A stretch of 64,000 nt of DNA, from assembly GCA_038204465.1 (NCBI GenBank), contig JBBRCX010000005.1, positions 23,313 to 87,312 of the forward strand, read 5' to 3'. Positions within the stretch are counted from its first letter, which is position 1. Every line of letters starts with the position of its first letter. This DNA comes from JBBRCX01 sp038204465. Its GTDB lineage: Bacteria > Planctomycetota > Phycisphaerae > Tepidisphaerales > Tepidisphaeraceae. Position numbers and translations under genes: made by a program. The notes below the pieces were generated by a model, which worked only from the letters and a program-made list of their open reading frames with translations, searched no databases and was not told the DNA's origin. Of this stretch, positions 42,556 through 51,399 are shown piece after piece.

Positions 42556-43365
42556 TCATCCGTAGGCGCCCATTGGGAGAAATCCCAGCAAGCGGCGCAA
42601 GCGCGGGTCGGCGTTGGCGTACACGTGCTCGGGCATCTGATAGTTCATGAACGGGTAGTACTTGTGTCCGATGATCCGCCGGGCATAGGTCACCTGCGTG
42701 ATGAAGCGCGTGCGGTCGCTGGTGTTCGGGCCGCCGCGATGCCACACCTGGTTGTTGAACATCACGACGCTCCCCGCCTTCCCCAGGCACGGGACGGCCT
42801 GCTTCCGATATTCCGTGCCATCGAGATCCGCGGGGCAGGCCTTGCCGAAGAGGTGCGACCGGGGGATGACCTCAGTGCCGCCGTGCTCCACTTTCGTCAC
42901 GTCGGTCAGGTAATAATTCGCGGTAAACAGCAGGCACGGCAACTGGACGTTGGTTGGCGGCTCTCCATGGGTCACGAGGTAATGCGGCGCATCGTCCTGG
43001 TGCCACGCGCTCAGGCTGGCGGCGCCGGGTTTGGTTATGAACGAGTTGTTGTGGATGACGTGGCAGATCGGCGAGACCACCGCCTCTGCGAAGCTGATGA
43101 TCGGCTCCATATCGAACAACCGCCGGTTCGCCTCGCTCCCTTCGAACATGCGCGTGCGCAGCCGCAGCGGCTGGTCATCATCGCGCTGGCTGCTCTGCGC
43201 GCCGCGCTGGTTGGGGTCGGCCAGGTCCCTCTCGAGATCGGCCTTCAGCTCGGCGATGTGATCGCTCTTGAGCACCTCGGGAAGGAAGAGGTACCCCTCG
43301 CGGTTGAACTGATCGACCCACTGCTGGATGCGCGGGTCGGGGGCTGTGATCGTGGGCGCGTTCAT
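42556..43365 (-). CDS. Phytanoyl-CoA dioxygenase (PhyH)-family protein
   Basis: 269 residues from ATG 43365, with GGAG eight bases upstream. Fe ligands: HxD in SAWHQDDAPHY and distal His in NNQVWHRGGPNTSDR, with the 2-oxoglutarate Arg in DRTRFITQ. Its start overlaps the stop of a truncated ceramidase-like frame (ATGA). It probably hydroxylates an intermediate of the operon pathway. A REPIN-like element follows its stop. Confidence 0.9.
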   Translation of the reverse strand: MNAPTITAPDPRIQQWVDQFNREGYLFLPEVLKSDHIAELKADLERDLADPNQRGAQSSQRDDDQPLRLRTRMFEGSEANRRLFDMEPIISFAEAVVSPICHVIHNNSFITKPGAASLSAWHQDDAPHYLVTHGEPPTNVQLPCLLFTANYYLTDVTKVEHGGTEVIPRSHLFGKACPADLDGTEYRKQAVPCLGKAGSVVMFNNQVWHRGGPNTSDRTRFITQVTYARRIIGHKYYPFMNYQMPEHVYANADPRLRRLLGFLPMGAYG

Positions 43366-43670
43366 GTTCTGTTCTCCACTGCGGATGAAGCCAGTCGAGT
43401 CGCCTGTTGCAGGACTCGCTGGCGGATCTGCGGCTCCCATTCCCCGGGCAGCTCGGAGGGGAGCAGGTAGTTCTTGTAACCGACCTTCGCCTCCATCCCG
43501 CCCTCGCGGCTGATCTGCGGCGTCGCAGGTAGCTGAACGATGCCGTTACTGTAACCGAGGACGAACGTGTTCGGGCCGAGCGCGTCGCGCAGCTCCATTG
43601 GGTCTCCGCCATCACTTCGAACGGCACGGCGACGAACCCAACGCCCGCCTGATAGATCGCGTTGCTGATG
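43362..43670 (-). pseudogene. C-terminal remnant of a neutral ceramidase-like gene
   Basis: Right after the E1-beta stop the frame AISNAIYQAGVGFVAVPFEV and MAETQW is cut by one missing base and resumes as ELRDALGPNTFVLGYSNGIV, then QLPATPQISREGGMEAKVGY, to a TGA at 43362. The order 'VPFE..AE....R.......V.GYSNG...LPT...EGG.E' matches the end of neutral/alkaline ceramidase-like proteins, a call made from memory. The N-terminal ~350 residues are gone. The remaining tail is still coupled to the PhyH start. Confidence 0.6.
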
Positions 43671-43671
43671 G

Positions 43672-44649
43672 CTATTGCATCACCTGCTGTACGCCCGCGA
43701 CCACGTCGTCGGCGCTGGGGAACACGACATCCTGCAGCTTTCCGGTCGGGATCGGCAAGTCCTTCGCCGCGACGCGGACGATCGGCGCCTGGAGATAGTC
43801 GAATGCGCCTTCCACCGCGCTCTGCGCGATCTCCGCGCCGGCGCCGCCGGTCTTCACCGACTCGTGCGCCACAACCAACCGCCCGGTCTTGCGCACGGAA
43901 TCGCAAATGCCCTCGCGGTCCAGCGGCGAAAGGGTGCGCAGATCCAGAACTTCGCAGTCGATCCCTTCCTCCGCCAACCGCGCGGCCGCGTCGAGCGACG
44001 GTTTGACCATCCCGCTGTAGGTGACGACCGTCGCGTCCTTCCCCTCGCGTGCGACCCGCAGCTTGCCGAAGGGGATCGCCTCGCCAGATTCGTCCACCGG
44101 TCCCTTGCCGGCGTAAAGGCGCACGTGCTCGATGAAAAGCGCCGGGTTGCCGTCGCGGATCGCGTTGATCAGCAGTCCCTTCGCATCAGCGCCGTTGGAC
44201 GGAACGATGACCCGCAGCCCGGGGACGTGCATGAACCACGCTTCCAGGCTTTGCGAGTGCTGCGCGCCCAGGCCCAGCCGGTTGACGATCGGCGTGCGGA
44301 CGATCAGGGGAACGCGCACCTGCCCGCCGAAGAAATAGCGCATCTTGGCGGCCTGGTTCACCAGCGCATCGGAGGCAAGCGTCATGAAGTCAATGAACTC
44401 GATCTCCACGATCGTCGGCATGCCGGCCAGCGCCAGGCCGATGCCGAAGCCGACCGTGGATGCTTCGCAGAGCGGCCCGTCGCGCACGCGCTCGGGGCCG
44501 AACTCATCGTAGAGTCCCTTGTAGACCCCGAAGGTGCCGCCGTAGGTGCCGATGTCCTGCCCGAGGAGGACGATCTCGGGGTTGCGGCGCATCTCCTGGC
44601 GAATTGCCTCGTTGATGGCCTCGGCCATGCTGAGTTGCCGAACGCTCAT
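43672..44649 (-). CDS. 2-oxoacid dehydrogenase E1 component, beta subunit
   Basis: 325 residues. Family landmarks: MAEAINEAIRQEMRRNPEIV, LLGQDIGTYGGTFGVYKGL, the Glu in PLCEASTVGFGIGLA that assists thiamine diphosphate, EIEFIDFM, and NRLGLGAQHSQSLEAWFMHVPG (shown here in parts). The C-terminal swivel domain (CEVLDLRTLSPLD) is intact. Overlaps the citrate-synthase-type lyase stop by four bases. Works with E1-alpha and the E2 encoded 3 kb upstream. Confidence 0.93.
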   Translation of the reverse strand: MSVRQLSMAEAINEAIRQEMRRNPEIVLLGQDIGTYGGTFGVYKGLYDEFGPERVRDGPLCEASTVGFGIGLALAGMPTIVEIEFIDFMTLASDALVNQAAKMRYFFGGQVRVPLIVRTPIVNRLGLGAQHSQSLEAWFMHVPGLRVIVPSNGADAKGLLINAIRDGNPALFIEHVRLYAGKGPVDESGEAIPFGKLRVAREGKDATVVTYSGMVKPSLDAAARLAEEGIDCEVLDLRTLSPLDREGICDSVRKTGRLVVAHESVKTGGAGAEIAQSAVEGAFDYLQAPIVRVAAKDLPIPTGKLQDVVFPSADDVVAGVQQVMQ

Positions 44650-45416
44650 GAATGCCTTTCCTGCTGCGGGACGTCGCGACGCGCCGGGCCGGTGTAGGTG
44701 ATTTCATCCGGTTCGGCGGCCTTGAAAGGGCGCTCCTGCGTCATCTGCTCGTGAGCGTGGGCGACGTAGCCGATGGTGCGGCTCACGATGAAGAACGCCT
44801 TGCCGAGCGCGGGATCGATGTTCATGTCGCACATGAGGCCCGCGACCGCGCCGTCGACATTGATCGCGAGCGGCCGGCCCATCGCCTTCTCCGCCGCCTT
44901 TTCCAGGTCGCGCGCCAGCGCCGTGTGCGGGCCGCTGAGCTTGTACTGTTCCGCGAGCTCGAAGAGGACGACGGCGCGCGGATCGCGGCTGTGGGCGCGA
45001 TGACCGAAACCGGGCAGGCGCTTGCCGGCGGCGCGCATCTCCGCGAAGACCTGGTCCGCGCTCCTGCCGTTCCTGACGGCGTCACTGAGCAGCCGCGCGC
45101 AGGGCTCGATCGCGCCGCCATGCGTGTCGCCGATGGAACAGACGCCCGCGGCGACCGCGGTTTGCAGCGGAACGCCGGAGGATGCGACGAACCGCACCGC
45201 GTCGGCGCTGGGAGACGCGAGGCTGTGCTCGCAGCAGCTCACCAGGATCGCCTCCACGAGCCGCCCTTCGTTGCCCCTGGGCAGCTCGCCGGTAAGCAGG
45301 AGATAAGTGACGTCGCCGAACGAGCGGCTGCGCGTGAGCTGCTCGATTGGATAGCCGCGCACCAGGATCTCATTCTCGTGCACCTGTGAGATCGAAGTTT
45401 TCCAGAAGTCGCTCAT
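44646..45416 (-). CDS. Short citrate synthase-family protein, citryl-CoA lyase-like
   Basis: 256 residues, much shorter than citrate synthase (~430) but the size of citryl-CoA lyase and the C-terminal part of ATP-citrate lyase. Active-site elements: SIGDTHGGAIEPCARLL (His), LPGFGHRAHSRDPRA (His) and an acid in NVDGAVAGLMCDMNID. It would cleave or form a carbon bond next to an acyl-CoA. Its upstream neighbours are the two subunits of a succinyl-CoA-synthetase-like ligase, the same trio as citryl-CoA synthetase plus citryl-CoA lyase of the two-step citrate cleavage known in Hydrogenobacter. Malyl-, citramalyl- or methylcitryl-CoA analogues are equally possible. Confidence 0.8.
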   Translation of the reverse strand: MSDFWKTSISQVHENEILVRGYPIEQLTRSRSFGDVTYLLLTGELPRGNEGRLVEAILVSCCEHSLASPSADAVRFVASSGVPLQTAVAAGVCSIGDTHGGAIEPCARLLSDAVRNGRSADQVFAEMRAAGKRLPGFGHRAHSRDPRAVVLFELAEQYKLSGPHTALARDLEKAAEKAMGRPLAINVDGAVAGLMCDMNIDPALGKAFFIVSRTIGYVAHAHEQMTQERPFKAAEPDEITYTGPARRDVPQQERHS

Positions 45417-45453
45417 ATGAATCTCGCCGCAACGAAGCCGAGTTTCGCAGCGT

Positions 45454-46344
45454 TCATCCGCATGATCGCGGCAATCCCTCGGCGAGCTCGTCGAAGCGGT
45501 CGGCGACGAATACGCCGGCCTCTTTTAATGCGGCGGCCTTGCCGCGGACGGAGCCTTTGCCGCCTTCCACCATCACCGCCGCGTGTCCGAAGCGGATCCC
45601 TTCCATCTCATCCACGAAGCGCCCGGAAAGAAAGGCGTTGATGCGCAGGCGCGTTTTGCCGCGTTTGAGCTGCTCGGCGAGCTGTTCCTCGGCGGTTCCG
45701 CCGGGCTCGCCATAAATCACGACGGCATCAGTGGCCGGATCGTCCTCCAGCATCGCGACCAGCTCGGGGAAGTTGGAGCCGACGACCGGGTCGCCTCCGA
45801 CGCCGATGGCGATGCTCTGGCCGATGCCGCGGCCGGTAAGGAAGCTGGCGATTTCGGTCGTCATCCCGCCGCTGCGCGACAGCACCGCGACGCGCCCGGG
45901 CGTGAAAGAGCGGCGGACGTTATCGACGCGGCCCCCGATGGTGCCAAGCTTGGCGATGCCCGGGCGGATGAGCCCCAGCGTGTTGGGGCCGATGACGGTG
46001 CAGCCGGCCGACCGCGCGGCGGCCAGCAGCCTGCAGGTGTCGAGCCGCGGAACGCGCTCGGTCATGATCAGGCAGAGCTTCATGCCGTGCGCGAATGCTT
46101 CCAGGGCCGCGTCGAGCACCCCCGACGCGGGGACGGAGATGATCGTCGTGGTTGGATGATGCGCGGCAACGGCGGCGGCGACGGTATCGAAGACCGGGAT
46201 GCCATGCACTTCCTGGCCGCCCTTTCCTGGCGTCACGCCCGCGTCGATGCGGCTGCCATACGCAAGCATGTCCGCGACCATCGCCGATGCTTCGCGCCCG
46301 GTGATGCCCTGCACGAGGATTCCCGCCTGCGGATCAAGCAGCAC
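45454..46344 (-). CDS. Succinyl-CoA synthetase alpha-like subunit (acyl-CoA ligase)
   Basis: 296 residues from GTG 46344. CoA-binding domain ILVQGITGREASAMVADML; GPNTLGLIRPG; phosphohistidine loop with His254 (IRFGHAAVMVEGGKG) and the supporting GEPGGTAEEQLAE. This is the SucD fold, including citryl-CoA synthetase and malate thiokinase relatives. It overlaps the beta-like subunit by 11 bases. With it, an acid plus CoA and ATP gives an acyl-CoA, which the next gene could cleave. Confidence 0.88.
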   Translation of the reverse strand: MLLDPQAGILVQGITGREASAMVADMLAYGSRIDAGVTPGKGGQEVHGIPVFDTVAAAVAAHHPTTTIISVPASGVLDAALEAFAHGMKLCLIMTERVPRLDTCRLLAAARSAGCTVIGPNTLGLIRPGIAKLGTIGGRVDNVRRSFTPGRVAVLSRSGGMTTEIASFLTGRGIGQSIAIGVGGDPVVGSNFPELVAMLEDDPATDAVVIYGEPGGTAEEQLAEQLKRGKTRLRINAFLSGRFVDEMEGIRFGHAAVMVEGGKGSVRGKAAALKEAGVFVADRFDELAEGLPRSCG

Positions 46345-47524
46345 GACCGCCGCTCCTCTCCACCGCGAGACGGGCCGCTTCGTCGAGCGACTTGTCGCGG
46401 CCCAGCGCTTCGATGCCGGCCTCGGCGAGCAGCGCGCGGGCCTCGTCTTCCCACGAGCCGGGGATGCGAAAAACGCTCACGGTCTTGCGCGGGTCCCTGC
46501 CCGCCTGGCGGATTCCCGCGAGCAGACCGCGGGCCATCACGTCGGCGCGGGTGTTATTCACGACGTTCATGATGACCGCGAGCTTGTTCACTCCTGGCTT
46601 GGAAAGGAGCAGTGCGACGAGGGCCGCGATCTTTTCTTCCGTCGGGTTGCCGCCGACCTCGCAGTAGTTCGCCGGCCGCCCGCCATAGCGGCGAATGGCA
46701 TCGAACACGGTGAGGCTTGCGCCGCCCCCGCCGATCAGCAGGCCAAGGTCTCCGTCAAATTCGACGACGCGTCCCGCGACGCCCCGATGGTCCATCGAAT
46801 CGATCCGCTGCGCTTCGAGCTCCAGCGGCGTGGGCGCGCGGCCGCTGGCGCCGGCGGCAATTTCGCCGAGGCCCAAAAGGTTTGGCTGCTGCCGCTGGGC
46901 GGCGTCGTCATCGATCTCCACGTGAGCATCCAGACCCACGAGCGCGCGGTCTTCGGTCTCAACCAGTGGATTAATCTCGAGCGTAACCGCGTCGAGCGCC
47001 AGAAACGCCTTCGCGAGCTTCTCCATCGCCGCGCCGACGGCCACCAGCGTCTTGCCGGTTAATCCAGCGGCGGCGGCCATCTCGCGGCCATGGAACGAGC
47101 GGAGGCCGAGAAAGGGATCGAAGGTTTGCCGCACGGGCTCGGCATGCTCGACATCGATACCTCCGGCGACGCTCAGCAGCGCGACCGGCAGCTTGGCTGC
47201 GGTGTCCCAGGTGATGCCCGCGTAGAGCTCGCGGGTGAAGGAGAGCTTGGGCTCGACCGAGACGGCGGCGACGCGAATGCTGCGAAGGGTCAAGCCAAGC
47301 AAACGAGCGGCGGCGGCGCTGGCGGCGGCGGGCGAATCTGCGAAGTCGATCGCTCCTGCCTTGCCGCGGCCGCCAAACGGGACCTGCGCCTTGAGCACCG
47401 CCGGCTTGCCCAACGCGCGCACGGCCTCCGCGGCGGCGTCGGCCGAATTGACGACGGTCGGCTCCGTCATCGTCAGGCCGAAGCGCCCGAGCAAAGTCTT
47501 GCTTTGGTGTTCCAGCAGCCTCAT
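46334..47524 (-). CDS. Succinyl-CoA synthetase beta-like subunit (ATP-grasp)
   Basis: 396 residues. The ATP-grasp domain begins MRLLEHQSKTLLGRFGLTMT and has VLKAQVPFGGRGKAGAIDFA; Mg-binding LEINPLVETEDRALVGLDAH; C-terminal CoA-ligase domain with LIGGGGASLTVFDAIRRYGG and YCEVGGNPTEEK. It is the SucC-type partner of the following gene. The sequence departs from housekeeping SucC in several loops, in line with a different acid substrate. ATGA overlap with the E2 gene. Confidence 0.9.
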   Translation of the reverse strand: MRLLEHQSKTLLGRFGLTMTEPTVVNSADAAAEAVRALGKPAVLKAQVPFGGRGKAGAIDFADSPAAASAAAARLLGLTLRSIRVAAVSVEPKLSFTRELYAGITWDTAAKLPVALLSVAGGIDVEHAEPVRQTFDPFLGLRSFHGREMAAAAGLTGKTLVAVGAAMEKLAKAFLALDAVTLEINPLVETEDRALVGLDAHVEIDDDAAQRQQPNLLGLGEIAAGASGRAPTPLELEAQRIDSMDHRGVAGRVVEFDGDLGLLIGGGGASLTVFDAIRRYGGRPANYCEVGGNPTEEKIAALVALLLSKPGVNKLAVIMNVVNNTRADVMARGLLAGIRQAGRDPRKTVSVFRIPGSWEDEARALLAEAGIEALGRDKSLDEAARLAVERSGGRAA

Positions 47525-48666
47525 GCCCGGTTGATCTCCTCCTGAAGCGACTGCAGAAACCGCGCCGCCTCAGCGCCGTCGACGACGCGGTGATCGACCG
47601 CGAGGGTGAACCACGCGACCTTCGTTCCGGCAGGCGCGTCGATGGCACGGGCGACCCCGAGGACTGCCGTCTGTCCGTGGAAGACGAAGGGGTTGAAGAA
47701 ATCAACGCCCATCATGCCCAGGTTGGTGATCGCGAAGGGCGCGTTCCGCAGCTCCTCCGATCGCAACGATCTACTTGCGCCGCGGCGGCGGAAGTCTTCA
47801 ACCGCCGCCGAAATCTCCGCCAACTGCCGCTTGTCCGCTTCGCGAATCGCCGGCGCCACCAGCCCATGAGGCGTATCCATCGCAACGGCAACGCTGACGG
47901 ACTCAACCCGCGAGCGCTCGCCCTGAATCATGGTGCGCAGGGCAGGATGCCGCGCCAGCGCGGCTGCCGCGGCGCGGATCAGGCGGTGGGAAAAGGTCAC
48001 GCCCTCGGCCTTCACGGAGAGCGGCGTGACGTCCATCTGCCGGGCGACGTGAATCTGCGGGATTTCCGCCAGGCTCTTTCGCATCTGGGCGATGAGCGCC
48101 AGGCGCGGGGGTGGGAGGGGGATCCATTCGCCGCCCGGAGCAGTGGGTGTCGATGCCGCCGGTGATGAGGGCGCGGCGGGTGCTGAAGCCTTGCCGTTGG
48201 CATCGACAGCGGCCTTGACGTCTTCGACCGTTACGCGTCCGTTGGGGCCGGTGCCGCGCACGGTTCGAAGATCGATGCCCGCTTCGGCGGCGGCGCGCCG
48301 CGCCGCCGGGGCGGCGGGGACGATACCGCCTTCATGAATGATCGGCGCCGAAGCCGGGGCCGGCGCGGGGACGGTTCTGCTCCTCGTCGCGGCTGCAGCG
48401 CTCGTCGGAATGGTGAACGCCTCGTCGGCGGTATCGGTGAGAATGCACAGCAGCGCTTCCTTGCCGATGTTGTCGCCTTCCTTGACGAAGAGCTTGCGGA
48501 CGTAGCCGGCCTCGGACGCGGGCACTTCGGTGGTCGCCTTCTGCGTTTCGACTTCGATGATGGGTTTGTCCGCGTCGACGAGCTCGCCCTCGCGCACGCA
48601 GACCTTGACGACGGCCACGCTCTCCATCTCCAGCTCGACCTGCGGCAGCAGGATGTTCTTCTGCAT
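47521..48666 (-). CDS. 2-oxoacid dehydrogenase E2 (dihydrolipoamide acyltransferase)
   Basis: 381 residues. One lipoyl domain (1-80) with the lipoylated Lys43 in IEVETQKATTEV; an Ala/Pro-rich linker; an E1/E3-binding domain ~117-155 (PAARRAAAEAGIDLRTVRGT then GRVTVEDVKAA); second linker; catalytic domain ending DHRVVDG (358-364). It accepts the acyl group from E1 and passes it to CoA. Genes for E1-beta and E1-alpha lie downstream; an E3 must come from elsewhere. Confidence 0.93.
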   Translation of the reverse strand: MQKNILLPQVELEMESVAVVKVCVREGELVDADKPIIEVETQKATTEVPASEAGYVRKLFVKEGDNIGKEALLCILTDTADEAFTIPTSAAAATRSRTVPAPAPASAPIIHEGGIVPAAPAARRAAAEAGIDLRTVRGTGPNGRVTVEDVKAAVDANGKASAPAAPSSPAASTPTAPGGEWIPLPPPRLALIAQMRKSLAEIPQIHVARQMDVTPLSVKAEGVTFSHRLIRAAAAALARHPALRTMIQGERSRVESVSVAVAMDTPHGLVAPAIREADKRQLAEISAAVEDFRRRGASRSLRSEELRNAPFAITNLGMMGVDFFNPFVFHGQTAVLGVARAIDAPAGTKVAWFTLAVDHRVVDGAEAARFLQSLQEEINRA

Positions 48667-48669
48667 GGT

Positions 48670-50178
48670 CTAGACTCCGACAAACTCGATGTCGAGCAAC
48701 TGTGCGACGTCGGCCAGCTCCGAGGCCCAGTGCCCCGGCGCGGTGCCTGCGTGGTGGACGGGGCCGGCCTCGAGCCAGCGCGTGTACGCATGGTGCACGT
48801 TGGCTGACGCGAAGCGGAAAAAGCCGGCCAGCGCGCCGGCGTCCGGCAGCCGGTCGGGAAGGATCTGACCCTCCGCCACAACGAGGCGGAACTTCTTCAA
48901 CCCATGCGGCGTGGGCGTCAGGCTGACGATCGTCGCGGGCCCGGGCTTCAGCGGATACGCGAAGGAAGCGCCGCGGCCGTGCAGTCCCTTGAAGTTCGTG
49001 TTGCCGCGGACCGAGGGCTTGGCGCCGGGCCGGCGGATCGCGTCCTCGCCTTCACCCGAATTGGCGATGACCACCGCGTTTCGTTTTTCATCCATCACCT
49101 GCACCTCGGTGTACATGGAGGCGCCGGTCAACTCCTTGAGCAGGAGCATCGCCAGCGCCGTGGGCAGGTCGCCGGTGCAGGTGAAGGGCCGGCCCAGGGA
49201 GTTCTGGTAGCCGAGGCTGTAGCAGGCGGTGATGCCGATCGCGGGGTTGCGAAGGCAATTCGGACCGTGGCAGTTGACCGTGCCGGCGGCGGCCTGGTTT
49301 GCGTCGGCCAGGGTGGCGACGGCTTCGCAGAGGCGCACGGAGCGGCGCAATTCGTCCGGCTCGATGTCATGAACGACGGCCTTGCGCTTCAGCTGCACGA
49401 GGTGGCGATCGACCTCCTCTTCGCGGACCGAGACGTAGCTGTGCGTGAGCTTATGCGCCGAGACCCGGGCGATCGTCGGGCCGAGGTGCTCGCGCAGGTA
49501 AGCGGGGTCCAGTTCCACGTCGGTCATCATTGGAAAACCTTCGCCGACAGCGATCAGCCGCGCCGCGCGCACGCGCGAGGCGGTTCGGGCGACGCGAAGG
49601 AAGCGGGCAAGCTGCTTCGCGCTGCGCGGGCTCGATTCATGGCCGGTGACGACGCGAAACCACCGGCCCTCGCGCAGCAGCGTGTTGGCCAGCGCCTGCG
49701 TGCCGATCTGCCCCGTGTGGCGGACGATCTCCACCATCGAGTAGCCCTTGCCGACCGTGCGGATCTGCTGGGCGTTCCAGATGAGGATGGGCAGATCCAG
49801 CTGCCGCAGCGCTGCCCAGGGGATGCCGCCGAAGACGGCGATGGTGCTGACGACCACGATGCAGTCGAGCGACTGCTCGCGAAGTTCGCGGCCGACGCGG
49901 GCGGCGGAGTCGGCGTCGCGGATCAGCTGCCCGTCCCAGACGACGTCGCCGAGCGAGCGGAGAGTGTCGGCGCAGCGCCCCGCGACGGCGGCTTTCTCGC
50001 GCGGGAAGTCGGGGCAGATGCCCTCGTAGTAATCCACGTAGAATGGGAGGTAGCCGATGCGAACGGGTTTTAGGTCGGCAGCCTTCACGCGAGCGCCTCG
50101 GGCGGCTGGCGGCGCCAGCTCATGTTCGGGTTGAACGAGGCGCGGATCATCCTTGTGATCGAGCAGTTTTCGGTTCAT
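48670..50178 (-). CDS. L-fucose/L-arabinose isomerase-family protein
   Basis: 502 residues. The fold of FucI/AraA is suggested by VRIGYLPFYVDYYEGICPDF, DCIVVVSTIAVFGGIPWAAL, PILIWNAQQ, and a C-terminal part with NCHGPNCLRNPAIGITACYS and HAYTRWLEAGPVHHAG, where metal-binding Glu/His are expected. It may interconvert aldose and ketose or be a relative with other activity. Overlaps VOC by four bases; three bases precede E2. Its place at the head of the E2 genes links a deoxysugar or pentose to the 2-oxoacid dehydrogenase. Confidence 0.85.
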   Translation of the reverse strand: MNRKLLDHKDDPRLVQPEHELAPPAARGARVKAADLKPVRIGYLPFYVDYYEGICPDFPREKAAVAGRCADTLRSLGDVVWDGQLIRDADSAARVGRELREQSLDCIVVVSTIAVFGGIPWAALRQLDLPILIWNAQQIRTVGKGYSMVEIVRHTGQIGTQALANTLLREGRWFRVVTGHESSPRSAKQLARFLRVARTASRVRAARLIAVGEGFPMMTDVELDPAYLREHLGPTIARVSAHKLTHSYVSVREEEVDRHLVQLKRKAVVHDIEPDELRRSVRLCEAVATLADANQAAAGTVNCHGPNCLRNPAIGITACYSLGYQNSLGRPFTCTGDLPTALAMLLLKELTGASMYTEVQVMDEKRNAVVIANSGEGEDAIRRPGAKPSVRGNTNFKGLHGRGASFAYPLKPGPATIVSLTPTPHGLKKFRLVVAEGQILPDRLPDAGALAGFFRFASANVHHAYTRWLEAGPVHHAGTAPGHWASELADVAQLLDIEFVGV

Positions 50179-50648
50179 GGCGCGCCCTCCGCGGCCTTGG
50201 GCGCGGGCTGAAAGAGCTCCAGGGCGATGTTGTCCGGGCCGTTGAAGTAGACGGAGCGGGCGCCGCGGTTGAGGCCGAAGGTCACCTCGTTGGGGGCCGA
50301 TTTGAAGCGCACGCCGTGGCTGCGAAGACGATCGTACTCGGCGTTGATGTCATCGACGACGAAGCACAGATGAGCGGCGCCCGGGCGATTGGTGGCGGTG
50401 TTGACCGCTTCGCCTTTGGGCGCGCGATACTCGATCAGCTCGAGCAGGTCGCGGCGCTCGCCTTGCGGCGCGAAGGCGAGGACGGCGATTTTCAAATCAG
50501 CGTCGAGATACCCCACGGTCCGGCGGATGTAATCGAAGTTGTAGATTCCTCCGCCGATGCGCTGCATCCCGAAGAGGTCGACGAAGAAGCGCTCCGCGGC
50601 ATCCGCATCCGAGACAGTGAAGCTGGTGTGGTGAAAGCCTTTGATCAC
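50175..50648 (-). CDS. VOC-superfamily (glyoxalase-like) protein
   Basis: 157 residues, two beta-alpha-beta-beta-beta units: MIKGFHHTSFTVSDADAAER with His7 and ELIEY Glu, then GAAHLCFVVDDINAEYDRL and FNGPDNIALELFQP. His, Glu, His, Glu form the metal site. VOC enzymes include epimerases, lyases and dioxygenases; the small single-domain type here could be an epimerase or lyase of the pathway. Ten bases follow the SDR stop. Confidence 0.88.
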   Translation of the reverse strand: MIKGFHHTSFTVSDADAAERFFVDLFGMQRIGGGIYNFDYIRRTVGYLDADLKIAVLAFAPQGERRDLLELIEYRAPKGEAVNTATNRPGAAHLCFVVDDINAEYDRLRSHGVRFKSAPNEVTFGLNRGARSVYFNGPDNIALELFQPAPKAAEGAP

Positions 50649-50658
50649 GGTATTGCCG

Positions 50659-51399
50659 TCAGAGCATGATCCATCCGCCGTTGACGTCGAAGGTCGCGCC
50701 GGTGGCGTAGCTGCATTCGTCGGAGGCGAGGAAGGCGATGGCGGCCGCGACCTCTTCCGGACGCGCGAGGCGCTTGAGCGGGATCGATTCGCACAGCGCG
50801 TCGCGCCGCTCCGCGGGCAGGTTGCGCATCAGGTCCGTGTCCATCAGCCCGGGGGCGATGCAGTTCACAAGAATGCCGTCGGCGGCGACCTCGCGGGCGA
50901 TCGACTTGGTGAACATGACGATCGCGCCCTTGGTGCCGCTGTAGATGCTGGAGTTGGCGAACCCGCCGACACGTCCGCCGGTCGAGGCGACGTTAATGAT
51001 CCGCCCGCCGCCCGTCTTCTTCATCGCGCTGCAGGCGGCCTGGGCGAGGAAATACTGGCTCCTGGCGTTCACGTCGAACAGTTTCTGCCAGTCGGCCTCG
51101 GTTGACTCGTTGAACGGCAGGCGCGGGCAGATGCCGGCGTTGTTGATGAGGATGTCGAGCCGCCCGCGATCGCGCACGACGGTATCGACCATCGATTTCA
51201 ATTCTGAGACTTTGGAGACGTCGACGCGATAGGGTGTCGCCGCCGGGCCGATCGCTTTCGCTACAGCTGACACTTCCTCAAAGTTGATGTCGGCGGCGAC
51301 AACATGCGCGCCCTGTTCGCCAAGGACGCGCGCGGTGGCCTGCCCGAGTCCTCGCGCGGCGCCGGTCACCAGCGCGGTCTTGCCGTCTAAGCGAAACAC
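50659..51399 (-). CDS. Short-chain dehydrogenase/reductase
   Basis: 246 residues from GTG 51399; GGGAGG lies five bases upstream, inside the remnant of another SDR. TGAARGLGQATARVL binds NAD(P); NNAG; Ser in INVASTGGRV; Tyr-x3-Lys in YSGTKGAIVM; the C-terminus is typical (GATFDVNGGWIML). Oxidation of a sugar or aldonate hydroxyl is likely. Operon member between PhyH and VOC. Confidence 0.93.
   Translation of the reverse strand: MFRLDGKTALVTGAARGLGQATARVLGEQGAHVVAADINFEEVSAVAKAIGPAATPYRVDVSKVSELKSMVDTVVRDRGRLDILINNAGICPRLPFNESTEADWQKLFDVNARSQYFLAQAACSAMKKTGGGRIINVASTGGRVGGFANSSIYSGTKGAIVMFTKSIAREVAADGILVNCIAPGLMDTDLMRNLPAERRDALCESIPLKRLARPEEVAAAIAFLASDECSYATGATFDVNGGWIML

Noticed and set aside
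43178..43906. Minus-strand 242-codon frame spanning the ceramidase-like remnant
   Set aside because: Only its middle part (NAIYQAGVGFVAVPFEV) is meaningful; the ends are shadows of E1-beta and PhyH.
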